DNA from: Sphingosinicella sp. BN140058
GTDB taxonomy: Bacteria; Pseudomonadota; Alphaproteobacteria; Sphingomonadales; Sphingomonadaceae
Assembly: GCF_004135585.1 (NCBI RefSeq)
Contig: NZ_CP035501.1
Coordinates: 4,225,501 to 4,289,500 of the forward strand
DNA length: 64,000 nt
Direction: 5' to 3'
The notes beneath the pieces were generated by a model. That model was given only the letters and a program-made list of their open reading frames with translations, did no database searches and had not been told where the DNA came from. Position 1 is the stretch's first letter; each line of letters starts with the position of its first letter. Position numbers and translations under genes: made by a program. Below, one piece after another: positions 26,715 through 37,091 of this stretch.

Positions 26715-28013
26715 TCACTCGAGCGCCTGGTAGATGAGCGCGCGCAGCTTGCCGTGATCGTCGATGTCACCGGCCGGCAGCAGCTGGACCATGTAGGCGA
26801 CGGTGAGCCGCTCCTTGGGGTCAACCCAATATTGGCTGTGATAGGCGCCGCCCCAGCCGAACTCGCCTTCGGAGCCGGGCTGACCCGCCTTGCCGAGATC
26901 CTCGCGGATGCTGAAGCCCAAGCCGAAGCCCATGCCGGCATTGTACGGGATGTCGCCGAGATGGTTGACGGTCATCAGCTCGACCGATTTGCGTCCGAGG
27001 TAGCGCCGGCCGTCGAGTTCGCCGCCGCGCCGAATCATTTCGAGGAAGCGGCTGTAATCGGCCGCGGTCGACAGCAATCCGGCGCCCCCGGAATAGGCGA
27101 GCCGCGGCCCGTTCAGATAATCGCCCTGGCCGGAATGACCGTTCGGTCCCCAGGTGCCGGGATCCGGCGCCCGGCGCAGCCCGCCCGCCTCGGCCGCATA
27201 GACGGCGGCGAGCCGTCCCGCTTTTTCGCGCGGCAGATAGAAGGAGGTGTCCTTCATGCCGAGCGGACGGATCAGCCGCTCGTCGAGAAAGGCGGCCAGC
27301 GTCTTGCCGCTGATCTTCTCGACCACCACGCCCAGGATATCGGTGTTGTAGCCGTAGACGAACTGCTCCCCCGGCTGCGCCGCCATCGGCAGCGAGGCCA
27401 TTCGGGCGACGACCGCGGCGACCGGCTCGTTGCGGTCGGCGAAATACCAGCCGAAGATGCCGGCGTCGCGCCAGGCCTTCTCGCCGGGGCCGGATCCGTA
27501 CGAAATGCCGGCGCTGTGGGTCAGCAGGTCGCGAATGGTGATCGGGCGCTTCGCCGGCACGACGTCATAGCCGCCGTCGGAACGAGCTACCGCGACGTTG
27601 GTCTTCTGCCACTCCGGCAGATGCTTGCCGACGGGATCGTCGAGCAGCAATTTGCCGTCCTCCATCAGCATCATGATCGCGACGCTGGTCAGCGCCTTGC
27701 TCTGCGAGGCGATGCGGAAGATGCTATCTTCGCGCATCGGATCGCGAGCCTCCTTGTCGCGCCAGCCGAACGCTTCCGAATAGACGTCGCGTCCGTCCTG
27801 CTGGATCCGGATCACTGCGCCGGCGATCCGGCCCTGATCGACATAGTTCTGCAAAAGAGCGCCGACCCGGCCAATGCGTTGGGCGGAGACGGACGGTGAG
27901 GCCGCGGCCCGAAGGCCCTGCGCCGACGCGGCACCGCCGGTCATCACGACACTGCCTGTCAGCGCCGACGCGAGGAGGAGGCCGGCCGCAGCCCGCGCGA
28001 AGATCGATCTCAT
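26715..28013 (-). CDS. Serine hydrolase (beta-lactamase class C family)
   Basis: A 432-aa exported protein with a signal peptide (about residues 1-32, ending ASAQG). The catalytic serine motif SxxK is seen as IASQSKAL, the second motif as YGYN (YxN), and a late WGGAYHSQYW segment takes the place of the KTG-like box. Class C-like serine hydrolases act as esterases, D-aminopeptidases or beta-lactamases; the substrate cannot be assigned. Single gene on the minus strand. Confidence 0.88.
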   Translation of the reverse strand: MRSIFARAAAGLLLASALTGSVVMTGGAASAQGLRAAASPSVSAQRIGRVGALLQNYVDQGRIAGAVIRIQQDGRDVYSEAFGWRDKEARDPMREDSIFRIASQSKALTSVAIMMLMEDGKLLLDDPVGKHLPEWQKTNVAVARSDGGYDVVPAKRPITIRDLLTHSAGISYGSGPGEKAWRDAGIFGWYFADRNEPVAAVVARMASLPMAAQPGEQFVYGYNTDILGVVVEKISGKTLAAFLDERLIRPLGMKDTSFYLPREKAGRLAAVYAAEAGGLRRAPDPGTWGPNGHSGQGDYLNGPRLAYSGGAGLLSTAADYSRFLEMIRRGGELDGRRYLGRKSVELMTVNHLGDIPYNAGMGFGLGFSIREDLGKAGQPGSEGEFGWGGAYHSQYWVDPKERLTVAYMVQLLPAGDIDDHGKLRALIYQALE

Positions 28014-28121
28014 TCGTTTTTCCCCTCAGCCCAGCCCACGCAAGTAAGGGCGCCATCATGCTGGCGCGGCCGCCGCGCGGTCAAGCGCGCCGGAGCGCGC
28101 GCGACCGTAAGGCGTTATTCG

Positions 28122-28520
28122 TCACTGATAGCGTTTGAGATTGTCGAAGCCCTCGTTGGTCTTCGCCATCCTGATCAGCTTACGGATGTAGGTGCGAACG
28201 TGGCGATCGAAGCGGGTGTCGTTGTAGACGCCGCTCCAGATGTAATCGTCTTTATCGAGCAGCGCGCGCAGGGCCTCCATGAAGGCGGCCTGGCTGCCGG
28301 TGGAGCGCTCGTCCCTGACATGCGTGCAGACCATCTCCTCGGCGGCGGCCTTGTCGCACTCGTCCTGCCGCTCGCGCCCGCCACGCTCCGCCGCAACCTG
28401 ATCCGCCCGTGCCGAAGCGATCCGGCTCTGCAGCCAGGTGCGGACCGTCTCATCATTCCATTCGCTCGCAGGCTGCTCCGCCACCTTTACATGCTCCCTC
28501 TCGCGATCGCCGACGCGCAT
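28122..28520 (-). CDS. Hypothetical protein, 132 aa
   Basis: A soluble, strongly charged, helix-rich protein (ADQVAAERGGRERQDECDKA) ending in a Lys/Arg-rich helix (RTYIRKLIRMAKTNEGF). No family recognised. The ATG at 28520 is preferred over 28544 because GGAAG precedes it closely. Codon usage is in keeping with real genes. Confidence 0.55.
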   Translation of the reverse strand: MRVGDREREHVKVAEQPASEWNDETVRTWLQSRIASARADQVAAERGGRERQDECDKAAAEEMVCTHVRDERSTGSQAAFMEALRALLDKDDYIWSGVYNDTRFDRHVRTYIRKLIRMAKTNEGFDNLKRYQ

Positions 28521-28571
28521 GCCGCTTCCGGGGGCCACTCTCAACCACGATCTGTCGGCCGCGGGGCGCGC

Positions 28572-28847
28572 CTAGCTGCCCTCCGGCGGCGCGAAGCTCT
28601 CGACGACCCGAACGATCTCGAACTCGTAATGCTGCCACCCGCGCTGGCGTGCCGCGTCCGCCGTTGCCGCCTTCTTGCCGGTCGCCTCCTTCAGCGACTT
28701 GCAATGTCCCCAGAAGATCTCGGTTTTGCCATTTTCCAGCTGCCCGATGATCCGCCAATAGTGGGTGAACGGTGCGGTCGTCGGGCCGATCGTCTTGACG
28801 GTGCCGTCGGCCATGGTTGCGATGAGATAGCGTTTCTTTCTGGCCAT
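28572..28847 (-). CDS. Hypothetical protein, 91 aa
   Basis: A small basic protein beginning MARKKRYLIATMADGTVKT, with a compact alpha/beta pattern including ENGKTEIFWGHCKSLKEATG. No domain recognised. The upstream in-frame extension to 28976 is unlikely coding. It lies directly upstream of, and in the same direction as, the previous hypothetical gene. Confidence 0.55.
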   Translation of the reverse strand: MARKKRYLIATMADGTVKTIGPTTAPFTHYWRIIGQLENGKTEIFWGHCKSLKEATGKKAATADAARQRGWQHYEFEIVRVVESFAPPEGS

Positions 28848-28991
28848 GAGGCGCGGCGTCTCCAAATTGGGTGCGGGCGGCAGGCTGCAAGGTCGCGCTA
28901 AGGGAATTCTGCCTGCAATATGTTCGCAGGCTGGTCTTAGGTGAGCAGGGCGGCGCCGAATCATGGCGGCCCCCAACTTCGAGAGGCATCA

Positions 28992-29414
28992 ATGACAGCC
29001 GTCAGCAAACCCCGGTCGATAATGTCATTCAACCGGCTCAACCTGGCGGCGACCCTGACCGCAATCGTCAACATCTTCATCCACTATGCGCCGCTGCGCC
29101 GACTGGCGATCGCCCATGGCGGCTCGCCCGCTGGGCCGATCGTGGGCATTTTCTTTCTCGGTCTGTCGTACACGATGTTCTGGTTCTTCATCTACCGGAG
29201 GGGTAGCCGCGTCGCGAACTGGCTCTTCGTGGCTGTAACCGCTTTTGCCAGTGCGGGGATCCCGTTCAACCTGCCTGGAGTCCTCGCGATGGGACCCGCT
29301 CATGTGCTGATCGACGGTGTCTCCTTCCTGCTCCAATGTGCCGCGATGACAATGCTGTTCCGAGGCAGTGCGAAGGCTTGGCTCGGAAGGAAGGAGATGT
29401 CCGCCGACGCATGA
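28992..29414 (+). CDS. Small four-helix membrane protein
   Basis: A 140-aa protein with four predicted transmembrane helices, for example IVGIFFLGLSYTMFWFFIY and VLIDGVSFLLQCAAMTMLF. Start at 28992 (MTAVSKPRS); an upstream in-frame ATG at 28941 adds no conserved sequence. No known family recognised. It may be transcribed toward the tRNA gene, which is on the other strand. Confidence 0.55.
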   Translation: MTAVSKPRSIMSFNRLNLAATLTAIVNIFIHYAPLRRLAIAHGGSPAGPIVGIFFLGLSYTMFWFFIYRRGSRVANWLFVAVTAFASAGIPFNLPGVLAMGPAHVLIDGVSFLLQCAAMTMLFRGSAKAWLGRKEMSADA

Positions 29415-29493
29415 ACTCGGACGGCTGTCGATGTGCGGACCGGAATGAGCTCGGCTGCGGTTCGACTTCGAACAGGTTCGATCCTGCGGTGGA

Positions 29494-29570
29494 TGGCGCG
29501 CCCGACAGGATTCGAACCTGTGACCCCAAGCTTAGAAGGCTCGTGCTCTATCCAACTGAGCTACGGGCGC
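29494..29570 (-). tRNA. tRNA-Arg (anticodon TCT)
   Basis: Reverse-strand cloverleaf: acceptor GCGCCCG pairs with CGGGCGC, D-arm AGCTCAGTTGGATAGAGC, anticodon loop CTTCTAA giving TCT, T-arm ACAGGTTCGAATCCTGT, then discriminator G and an encoded CCA (29494-29496). Such genes are frequent integration sites, but no integrase or duplicated 3' end is seen nearby, apart from a short TTCGAACAGGTTCGATCCTG stretch just 3' of it (29467-29486). Confidence 0.95.
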
Positions 29571-29731
29571 GCGACCGCGCCGCTCTAGCGTCTTTCTTCG
29601 GGAGAGGGAACGGCGCGATGTGGCGAAGCCGTTGTCCCTGTGGGGCAGACGATCCGAGTGGGCGAAAACAAAGCATGAACATAGTGGGTGGACCTGCTAT
29701 GCTGCTTCCGTCACTGGGAGGAGCCAAGCCG

Positions 29732-30247
29732 ATGCTGCGGTCGATTCTTTTCGTAAGTGCGTTGCTGATCTCGGGCGCCGGAACTGCCCACGAGGTACCG
29801 TCCCCGCCCGATGCCGATTTCCTCGACTGGCGGCTGATCGATGCGGGACCCGAACTCAGCCTGTTCATCGGCGACATCAAGCGGGTCGGTCAGGCGGCGA
29901 GCTTCCTGGCGATGGCGGTTTACCCGAAGCCCGCAACCTCGGGCGGTCAGCGCCATGATGCGGTTACCCAGCCCGGACTGGTGGATTGCGCCAGCAAGCG
30001 GTTCGAGGTCGAGCCGGGTCTTCGTGCGTTGAACGGCATGGCGCTGCCGCCGGGCATCGTTCGCGCACCGCCGCCCGGTGCCGACCCGCAAGCGTTCGAC
30101 GATCGTTCGCCGCCGCCAGCCGATAGCCCCGTCTTCGCATTGCTGCAGACGGCGTGCGGCGAACGTCCGCTTACATCGGAATCGATCGAGGATCCGTATC
30201 GCTGGGCCCGGCAGCGATACGGATTGCGCACGCCGCCGCCACGCTGA
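29732..30247 (+). CDS. Exported hypothetical protein, 171 aa
   Basis: A signal peptide (MLRSILFVSALLISGAGTAH) is followed by a soluble domain with two cysteines (VDCASKRFEVEPG and QTACGERP), possibly a disulfide. A GGGAGGAG ribosome-binding site precedes the ATG. No known family; probably periplasmic. Confidence 0.6.
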   Translation: MLRSILFVSALLISGAGTAHEVPSPPDADFLDWRLIDAGPELSLFIGDIKRVGQAASFLAMAVYPKPATSGGQRHDAVTQPGLVDCASKRFEVEPGLRALNGMALPPGIVRAPPPGADPQAFDDRSPPPADSPVFALLQTACGERPLTSESIEDPYRWARQRYGLRTPPPR

Positions 30248-30352
30248 TAGCGGGAGGCGAAGCGCGCTTCGTGCGAGATCGACGCGCTGGGCGCCACCGG
30301 TGATGTTGCGCGGCCCTTGTGGCGATGCCGCCGGGCGCGCTAGGTCCGCTCC

Positions 30353-31093
30353 ATGACCGGGGGATCACCGCAGGCCGTCGACGTCACCGCGCTTGAACGA
30401 GCACGATTCCGTTATTTCGATTTCGTGATGGCGGCGTTCGTCACCATCCTGCTGCTTTCGAACGTGCTTGGCGCCGGCAAGCGGGCCGAGATCGACCTGC
30501 CCGGGATCGGCCTATGGCCGTTCGGCGCCGGCATCCTGTTCTTCCCTCTGTCCTACGTGCTCGGCGACGTGCTGACCGAAGTCTATGGCTATGCCCGCGC
30601 CCGGCGCTGCATCTGGGCGGGGTTCGTCGCGACCTTGTTCATGGCGCTGATGAGCTGGGTGGTGGTGGCACTGCCGCCCGCATCGGACTGGCCGGGGCAG
30701 GCAGCTTATGAAAGCGTGTTCGGCCAGGTGCCGCGGATCGTCTTCGCTTCCGTGATCGCCTTCTGGCTCGGCGAGTTCGCGAACAGCTACGTGCTCGCCC
30801 GCATGAAGGTGCTGACCCGCGGGCGGCATCTCTGGTCCCGCACGATCGGCTCGACAATCGTCGGGCAGGGGATCGACAGCCTCGTTTTCTACCCGCTCGC
30901 TTTCTACGGAGCGCCGGGATGGCCGATCGAGGCGATGCTGTGGGTGATGCTCAGCCAGTTCCTGCTCAAGGTGTTGTGGGAGGTGTTGCTGACCCCGGTC
31001 ACCTATGCCGTGGTCGGCTTCCTCAAGCGCCGCGAAGGCGTCGACGTCTTCGACAGCGGCACCGATTTCACTCCGTTCAGGACCGCGCTCTGA
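30353..31093 (+). CDS. Queuosine precursor transporter (VUT/YhhQ family)
   Basis: A 246-aa membrane protein with about six helices. Family features: LLSNVLGAGKRAEIDL near helix 1, FPLSYVLGDVLTEVYGYARAR, GEFANSYVLARMK and GSTIVGQGIDSLVFY. This family (yhhQ, VUT) imports queuine precursors preQ0/preQ1 for tRNA modification. It is followed after 1 bp by a small membrane-protein gene. Confidence 0.9.
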   Translation: MTGGSPQAVDVTALERARFRYFDFVMAAFVTILLLSNVLGAGKRAEIDLPGIGLWPFGAGILFFPLSYVLGDVLTEVYGYARARRCIWAGFVATLFMALMSWVVVALPPASDWPGQAAYESVFGQVPRIVFASVIAFWLGEFANSYVLARMKVLTRGRHLWSRTIGSTIVGQGIDSLVFYPLAFYGAPGWPIEAMLWVMLSQFLLKVLWEVLLTPVTYAVVGFLKRREGVDVFDSGTDFTPFRTAL

Positions 31094-31094
31094 G

Positions 31095-31409
31095 ATGACC
31101 AGCTTTCAGCAGACCAAATTGTGGCTGGTGCAGACGACCGGCCTGCCCAAGGACACGCTCCACGTCTATGTCGGCCTCACCCTGTTCCTGGCGGCCGCGA
31201 TCATTTCGCGGCGCTCGCTCAAGTCGATGCTTCCGATCGGGATCGTCATCGCCGCCGCGCTCGCCGGCGAGATCTGGGACGTGCTCGACACCCATATGGC
31301 CGGGCGCCGTGTGCGTTGGGCGCTGAACGCCCACGATCTGTGGAATACATGCTTCTGGCCGGCAATCCTGTTCCTGCTTGCCCGCTTCACCCGCGTGCTC
31401 AAGAAATAA
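31095..31409 (+). CDS. Small membrane protein downstream of the queuosine transporter
   Basis: A 104-aa protein with two or three hydrophobic stretches (TLHVYVGLTLFLAAAIIS, LPIGIVIAAALAGEIWDVLD, TCFWPAILFLLARF). It is separated from the upstream transporter by 1 bp, so it is probably co-transcribed. No function known. Confidence 0.65.
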   Translation: MTSFQQTKLWLVQTTGLPKDTLHVYVGLTLFLAAAIISRRSLKSMLPIGIVIAAALAGEIWDVLDTHMAGRRVRWALNAHDLWNTCFWPAILFLLARFTRVLKK

Positions 31410-31586
31410 AGCCCTTCGTTCCGGACGCAACGTGCCGCTGCAAGAGCGCGCAGCCGCGCATTCCCGATCGATCAAGATCTCCGTACGAACTGCAGTTTCG
31501 CGCGCGCGGCGCCGACTTTCCAGCAACTTCTGGACATCTTCGAACGTTCGATGCTAGCCTTCGGGCCTGATCGTGGGAGTCGTTCG

Positions 31587-31880
31587 ATGCGTCCTTACCT
31601 TCTCGCTGCAGCCACCCTTCTCGTCTCCCTGTCGGCAGTGCCAGCGGCCGCGAAGGTGGCGTCGGAAACTTGGGATCCGGATCAGGTGGTTTGCGTTCCG
31701 TTGCGCGACAAGCAGAACCAGCCGACCAGTGCGCAAGCCTGCAGAACCGCGGCGCAGTGGAAGGGGATCCTCAAGCGTCACGCTGCCAAGCTCCGCACCG
31801 CTGCCCTGCCCGTGCAGCCGTTCACGCCGCTTTGGGATTATGGGTTTCGATCGGACGTCCGGCCCGGCTCGCGCCGCTGA
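31587..31880 (+). CDS. Exported small hypothetical protein, 97 aa
   Basis: A signal peptide (MRPYLLAAATLLVSLSAVPAAA) is followed by a short basic domain containing two Cys (VVCVPL and AQACRTAAQWKGIL). The pattern 'C.....QP.....C+TAAQW' is common in short sphingomonad secreted proteins. Function unknown. Confidence 0.6.
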   Translation: MRPYLLAAATLLVSLSAVPAAAKVASETWDPDQVVCVPLRDKQNQPTSAQACRTAAQWKGILKRHAAKLRTAALPVQPFTPLWDYGFRSDVRPGSRR

Positions 31881-31914
31881 TCTAGGGGCCGAGCCAGCGT
31901 TCCTTTTTTTCGGA

Positions 31915-32580
31915 TCAGCCAACCGTTTCGAGCAGACCCTCGAACAATCGGCGGCCGTCCTGGTTGCCGTGCGCGGCTTCGACCGCCCGCTCCGGATGCG
32001 GCATCATACCGAGCACATTGCCCTTGTCGCTGACGATGCCGGCAATGTCGCGGGCCGAGCCGTTGCATTCGCCGGCATAGCGGAAGGCGATGCGGCCTTC
32101 GCCCTCGAGACGATCGAGCACGTCGGCGTCGGCCTGGTAATTGCCGTCATGGTGCGCGACCGGAATGACGATCTTCTCGCCCGGCCGGTAGTCCGCGGTG
32201 AAGGGCGAGCGCGCTTCGCCGACGGTCAGCGCGACGTCGCGGCAGACGAAGCGGATACCGGCATTGCGCATCAGCGCGCCGGGCAGCAGACCGGCCTCGG
32301 TCAGGATCTGGAAGCCGTTGCAGACGCCGAGCACCGGCACGCCGCGCTCGGCCGCCTCGCTGACCGCCCGCATCACCGGCGATCTCGCCGCCATCGCGCC
32401 GGAGCGCAGATAGTCGCCGTAGGAGAAGCCGCCCGGGACCGCGATCAGGTCGATGCCGTCGGGCAGCGCCGTCTCGCGATGCCAGACCTTGCTCGGCGCA
32501 CGCCCGGTCACCGCTTCCAGTGCGGTCAGCATGTCGCGGTCGCAATTGGACCCCGGGAAGATGATGACCGCGCTGTTCAT
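31915..32580 (-). CDS. purQ: Phosphoribosylformylglycinamidine synthase subunit PurQ
   Basis: A 221-aa class-I glutamine amidotransferase that delivers ammonia to PurL in purine synthesis (FGAR to FGAM). Motifs: N-terminal [12 protein letters not shown], nucleophile Cys in VLGVCNGFQ, and the His/Glu of [15 protein letters not shown]. Start at 32580, overlapping purS by 4 bp; a longer ORF to 32667 is inside purS. purL is not in the window. Confidence 0.97.
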   Translation of the reverse strand: MNSAVIIFPGSNCDRDMLTALEAVTGRAPSKVWHRETALPDGIDLIAVPGGFSYGDYLRSGAMAARSPVMRAVSEAAERGVPVLGVCNGFQILTEAGLLPGALMRNAGIRFVCRDVALTVGEARSPFTADYRPGEKIVIPVAHHDGNYQADADVLDRLEGEGRIAFRYAGECNGSARDIAGIVSDKGNVLGMMPHPERAVEAAHGNQDGRRLFEGLLETVG

Positions 32581-32840
32581 GCCGCGCGATCCGCGCTGTC
32601 GTCGATGCCGTCGGCGCGCTCGATGCGGAAATTCTCGATCACCGTGTTGGCGAGCAGCTTGCGGCACATCGACTCGATCTCTTCGTCCGAGACGCTCTCA
32701 GCGAGATCGAGCTCGATCAATTTGCCGGCGCGGACGTCGTTGATCCCGGAGAAGCCGAGGCCTTCGAGGGCATGGTGGATGGCCTTGCCCTGCGGATCGA
32801 GGACGCCGTTCTTCAGAGTCACGTAGACGCGGGTTTTCAT
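32577..32840 (-). CDS. purS: Phosphoribosylformylglycinamidine synthase subunit PurS
   Basis: An 87-aa protein that bridges PurQ and PurL in the FGAM synthetase complex. Family features: [38 protein letters not shown] and [13 protein letters not shown]. It is the first gene of a purS-purQ pair on the minus strand and is divergent from the Fe-S carrier gene. Confidence 0.97.
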   Translation of the reverse strand: MKTRVYVTLKNGVLDPQGKAIHHALEGLGFSGINDVRAGKLIELDLAESVSDEEIESMCRKLLANTVIENFRIERADGIDDSADRAA

Positions 32841-32955
32841 CAGTCTCGCTCGCCGCTGGAGTTTGCGCGTCCTATGGAACCGTGCGCCCGATCGCACAAG
32901 CGCGGCGTGCGACGGCTCGCTTGTGGGACGGCCCGGCGCGCCCTATCTTTCCGGC

Positions 32956-33291
32956 ATGACTCAGCTTCCCGAGATCGTCCTCACGCCCTCTGCTGCCGCC
33001 CGCGTCGCCGCGATCGCGCGGAAAACCGGCAAGCCCGCGATCCTGCGGCTCGCGGTCGAGGGCGGCGGCTGCGCCGGCTTCTCCTATCGTTTCGGTCTCG
33101 CCGACGAAGTGGAAGCGGAGGATCTCGCGACCGAGCGCGACGGAGTCACGCTCGTGGTCGACGAGATGACTCACGATCTCGTCCGCGGCGGCGAGGTCGA
33201 TTTCGTCGAGAGCCTCGGCGGTGCCGCCTTCCAGGTCCGCAACCCCAATGCCGCGTCCGGCTGCGGCTGCGGCTCCAGCTTCAGCGTCTGA
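32956..33291 (+). CDS. A-type Fe-S cluster carrier (IscA/ErpA family)
   Basis: A 111-aa HesB/IscA-like protein. The three conserved cysteines are in GGGCAGFSY and in SGCGCGSSF near the C-terminus. These proteins deliver Fe-S clusters to client enzymes. ErpA rather than IscA is likely because no isc/suf operon is adjacent, but this cannot be decided from sequence alone. ATG at 32956. Confidence 0.9.
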   Translation: MTQLPEIVLTPSAAARVAAIARKTGKPAILRLAVEGGGCAGFSYRFGLADEVEAEDLATERDGVTLVVDEMTHDLVRGGEVDFVESLGGAAFQVRNPNAASGCGCGSSFSV

Positions 33292-33345
33292 ACCGGGCGC
33301 CTTGGTTGGTGACGCGGGCGTGATGGCCCGCTAATCCACGGGCGC

Positions 33346-34140
33346 ATGAAGATCGTCAGCTACAATCTGAACGGCATCCGCGCGCGGTTGCCCCGGCTCG
33401 TCGAATATCTCGAGGAGCAGAAGCCCGACGCGCTCTGCCTCCAGGAGATCAAATGCGCCGACGACGCTTTCCCGATCGAGGACGTCCGCGCCGCTGGCTA
33501 TGACGGCCATTGGCACGGCCAGAAAGGCTTCAACGGCGTCGCCATCCTGACTCCGGCGGCAGCACCGGCGCCGGTGCTGCGGCGGGTCGGGCTGCCCGGC
33601 GACCCCGACGATACCCACAGCCGCTACATCGAGGCGGAGGTCGGCGGCGTCATCATCGCGTCCATTTATCTGCCCAACGGCAATCCGGTCCCGGGCGAGA
33701 AGTTCGACTACAAGCTTGCCTGGATGGACCGGCTGCGCGGCCACGCCCGCGAACTGCTCGCCGAGGAGCGGCCGGTGGTGCTCGCCGGCGACTGGAACGT
33801 AATCCCGACCGACGAGGACGTCTTCTCGCCCAAGGCAATGGCGCGTGACGCCCTGATGCAGCCGGAAAGCCGCGCCGCCTTCCGCACCATCCTCAATCAG
33901 GGCTGGACCGACGCGATCCGCGCCCGCCATCCGGAAGGGCCGGTCTGGACGTTCTGGGATTATACGGCCGGCGCCTGGCAGCGCGACGCCGGCTTCCGCA
34001 TCGATCACCTCCTCCTCTCGCCCCAGGCCGCCGACCGCCTGCTCGATGCCGGCGTGGACAAGGATTATCGCGGCCGCGAGAAAGCCAGCGACCACGCGCC
34101 GACCTGGGTCGAGATCGAGGATCAGGGAGAAGCGGCCTAA
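33346..34140 (+). CDS. xth: Exodeoxyribonuclease III
   Basis: A 264-aa AP endonuclease/exonuclease of the EEP fold. Motifs: MKIVSYNLNGIRARL, CLQEIKC with the metal-binding Glu, VLAGDWNVIPTDEDV, and the final KASDHAPTWVEI with catalytic Asp-His. It acts in base-excision repair. It is followed by a palindromic repeat. Confidence 0.95.
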   Translation: MKIVSYNLNGIRARLPRLVEYLEEQKPDALCLQEIKCADDAFPIEDVRAAGYDGHWHGQKGFNGVAILTPAAAPAPVLRRVGLPGDPDDTHSRYIEAEVGGVIIASIYLPNGNPVPGEKFDYKLAWMDRLRGHARELLAEERPVVLAGDWNVIPTDEDVFSPKAMARDALMQPESRAAFRTILNQGWTDAIRARHPEGPVWTFWDYTAGAWQRDAGFRIDHLLLSPQAADRLLDAGVDKDYRGREKASDHAPTWVEIEDQGEAA

Positions 34141-34149
34141 CCCAATTTT

Positions 34150-34172
34150 CCCTCTCCCCTTGCGGGAGAGGG
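34150..34172. repeat. Palindrome after xth
   Basis: A 9-bp stem (CCCTCTCCC with GGGAGAGGG) around a CTTGC loop, 10 bp after the xth stop. It has no T tract on the + strand. The same CCTCTCCCC type of sequence recurs at 46200, 52808 and inside uvrA at 57571 and 57679, so it is better seen as a dispersed repeat that may also stop transcription. The remaining bases up to rnhB hold no gene. Confidence 0.65.
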
Positions 34173-34393
34173 TTAGGGAGAGGGAAGCGATCGACCGAGC
34201 TCGACGCCCGGGCGATCGCTCTTTCGAACGCCGTCACCCCGCAACCTCCGTCAGGCAACAAGCTACAAAGCTGCGGTGATTCCTCTTCCGTCAAAAGAGA
34301 CGGGGACTCGTTGGTAGATGCATCCACAGGAAAGCGCTGAACAGTCACGCTTTTTCCTTGGCGAGGGCTGCGCGGCCTCTTTATGCTGGCACC

Positions 34394-35032
34394 ATGGCGC
34401 GTCCCTGTTTCAAGCTCGAGAAGGTCCATCCCGATCCGGTCTGCGGCGTCGACGAGGCCGGCTGTGCACCGCTCGCCGGGCCCGTGGTTGCCGCCGCGGT
34501 GGTGCTGGATCGCGAGCGTTTTCCGCGCGGCATCGACGATTCCAAAGCAATCCCCGCCAAGGCGCGGGAGGCGATTTGCGCGAAACTGTACAAGGTCGCG
34601 CGTGTCGGCGTCGGGATCGCCACGGTCGAGGAGATCGATCGTCTCAACATCTATTGGGCGCGAATGCTGGCGATGACGCGCGCCGTCGATGCGCTCGGCT
34701 TCGACCCGGCGATGGTGCTGGTCGACGGCAACCGCACGCCGAAATGGGAAAGGCCGTCGGTCGCGATCGTCGCCGGCGACGCCAAATGCCGCTCGATCGC
34801 CGCCGCCTCGATCGTCGCCAAGGTCACGCGCGACGGCATGATGGCGGACTATGCGCGCGAACATCCGGGCTATGGCTGGGAAACCAATCAGGGCTATCCG
34901 ACTCCGGAGCATCGCCGTGCGCTGCAGGCGCTCGGGCCGACGCCGCTGCACAGGCGCAGCTTCGCACCGGTCCGCCAATGGAGCACGGCCGCGCAGGTCG
35001 AGCAGGTCGCCCTGTTTCCCAAACAGGGCTGA
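34394..35032 (+). CDS. rnhB: Ribonuclease HII
   Basis: A 212-aa enzyme that removes ribonucleotides from RNA-DNA hybrids. Motif I is VCGVDEAGCAPLAGPVVAAA (catalytic Asp-Glu); later come VLVDGN, SIAAASIVAKVTRD and GYPTPEHRRAL, all typical. The ATG at 34394 fits the family N-terminus better than the upstream in-frame start at 34358. Confidence 0.96.
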   Translation: MARPCFKLEKVHPDPVCGVDEAGCAPLAGPVVAAAVVLDRERFPRGIDDSKAIPAKAREAICAKLYKVARVGVGIATVEEIDRLNIYWARMLAMTRAVDALGFDPAMVLVDGNRTPKWERPSVAIVAGDAKCRSIAAASIVAKVTRDGMMADYAREHPGYGWETNQGYPTPEHRRALQALGPTPLHRRSFAPVRQWSTAAQVEQVALFPKQG

Positions 35033-35048
35033 GCCGATTGGCAGGTCG

Positions 35049-35106
35049 TCGTGCCCCCGGCACGACTGCCGCCTGCCGGGGGCAGGCTGCACCTGCCAAT
35101 GGCACG
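35049..35106. repeat. Mosaic palindromic repeat (GTGCCCCCGGCAC type)
   Basis: A CGTGCCCCCGGCACGA palindrome is followed by a GC-rich inverted repeat around CCTGCCGGGGGCAGG. The same combination, with an AGCCTGCA-type second palindrome, occurs near 46484-46520 and 59993-60035. It lies directly after rnhB. No gene occupies 35033-35379. Confidence 0.6.
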
Positions 35107-35189
35107 GCTCACCGGCTCTTCCGCCTCGATTGGCGTTTACTAGCAGGCTCAGTCTTGGGGAAAGGCCGCGCTCCATATCATGGATCTGT

Positions 35190-36513
<1,324 letters not shown>

Positions 36514-37091
36514 GCCGCGAGTCGTTTGCGGCGCCCACGGGCTGCGCCAAGCGCTGCACGGCTCGAAGATGGGCGGGTGCGAGGGCGCGAAATCGCGCCA
36601 TTTCGGAGCGTTTCCAGTCCGCATCGGACGAACGCGGAGGAGAATCGGCCCGTGCGCGTAAGGAAGACGCTCGACACGCCTCCGAAATGGAGTAAAGTTG
36701 CGGCGGCGACCGTCCCTTCACGCCTCATCGCTCGCATGCCTTTGACCACGGGAGGTTTGCGGGAGCCCCTTTGGGCGCTGAAGCGGCGCGGATCATAGTC
36801 ATGCCCACCATGACGATCCGCACCTATGGAGACTCAGTTACCCTGCTGGCCTTCGTTCAAGAGGCGGTCGCCACCTTCAATGCTGTCGACCGGAACGTTG
36901 TGCAGCTTCTGGCGCCTAGCCGATCCGGTTGGTTGTCCTGCATAACATGGATCAAGTCGGGCCGATAACCCGCCTTTAGTCGAATGGCACACGCCTGACG
37001 TCGCCCATTCGCCTCGCCGGCAGGGTACGGTACGGTCGGGCGACCGCGACGTTGTTCTGGACATCGCGGCGGCGAGGCGAGAGGAACGGCC
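36514..37091. other. Intergenic region between ccrM and folP
   Basis: 578 bp without a convincing gene. Short ORFs exist in several frames, including an 85-codon one on the minus strand (36492-36749) containing HFGGVSSVFLTRTGR. They overlap each other, lack ribosome-binding sites and are probably spurious or relics. The promoter of folP must lie at its right end. Confidence 0.45.

Noticed and set aside
29455..29600. tRNA-Arg as an island attachment site
   Set aside because: No integrase, no duplicated tRNA 3' end of useful length, and flanking genes have normal composition.
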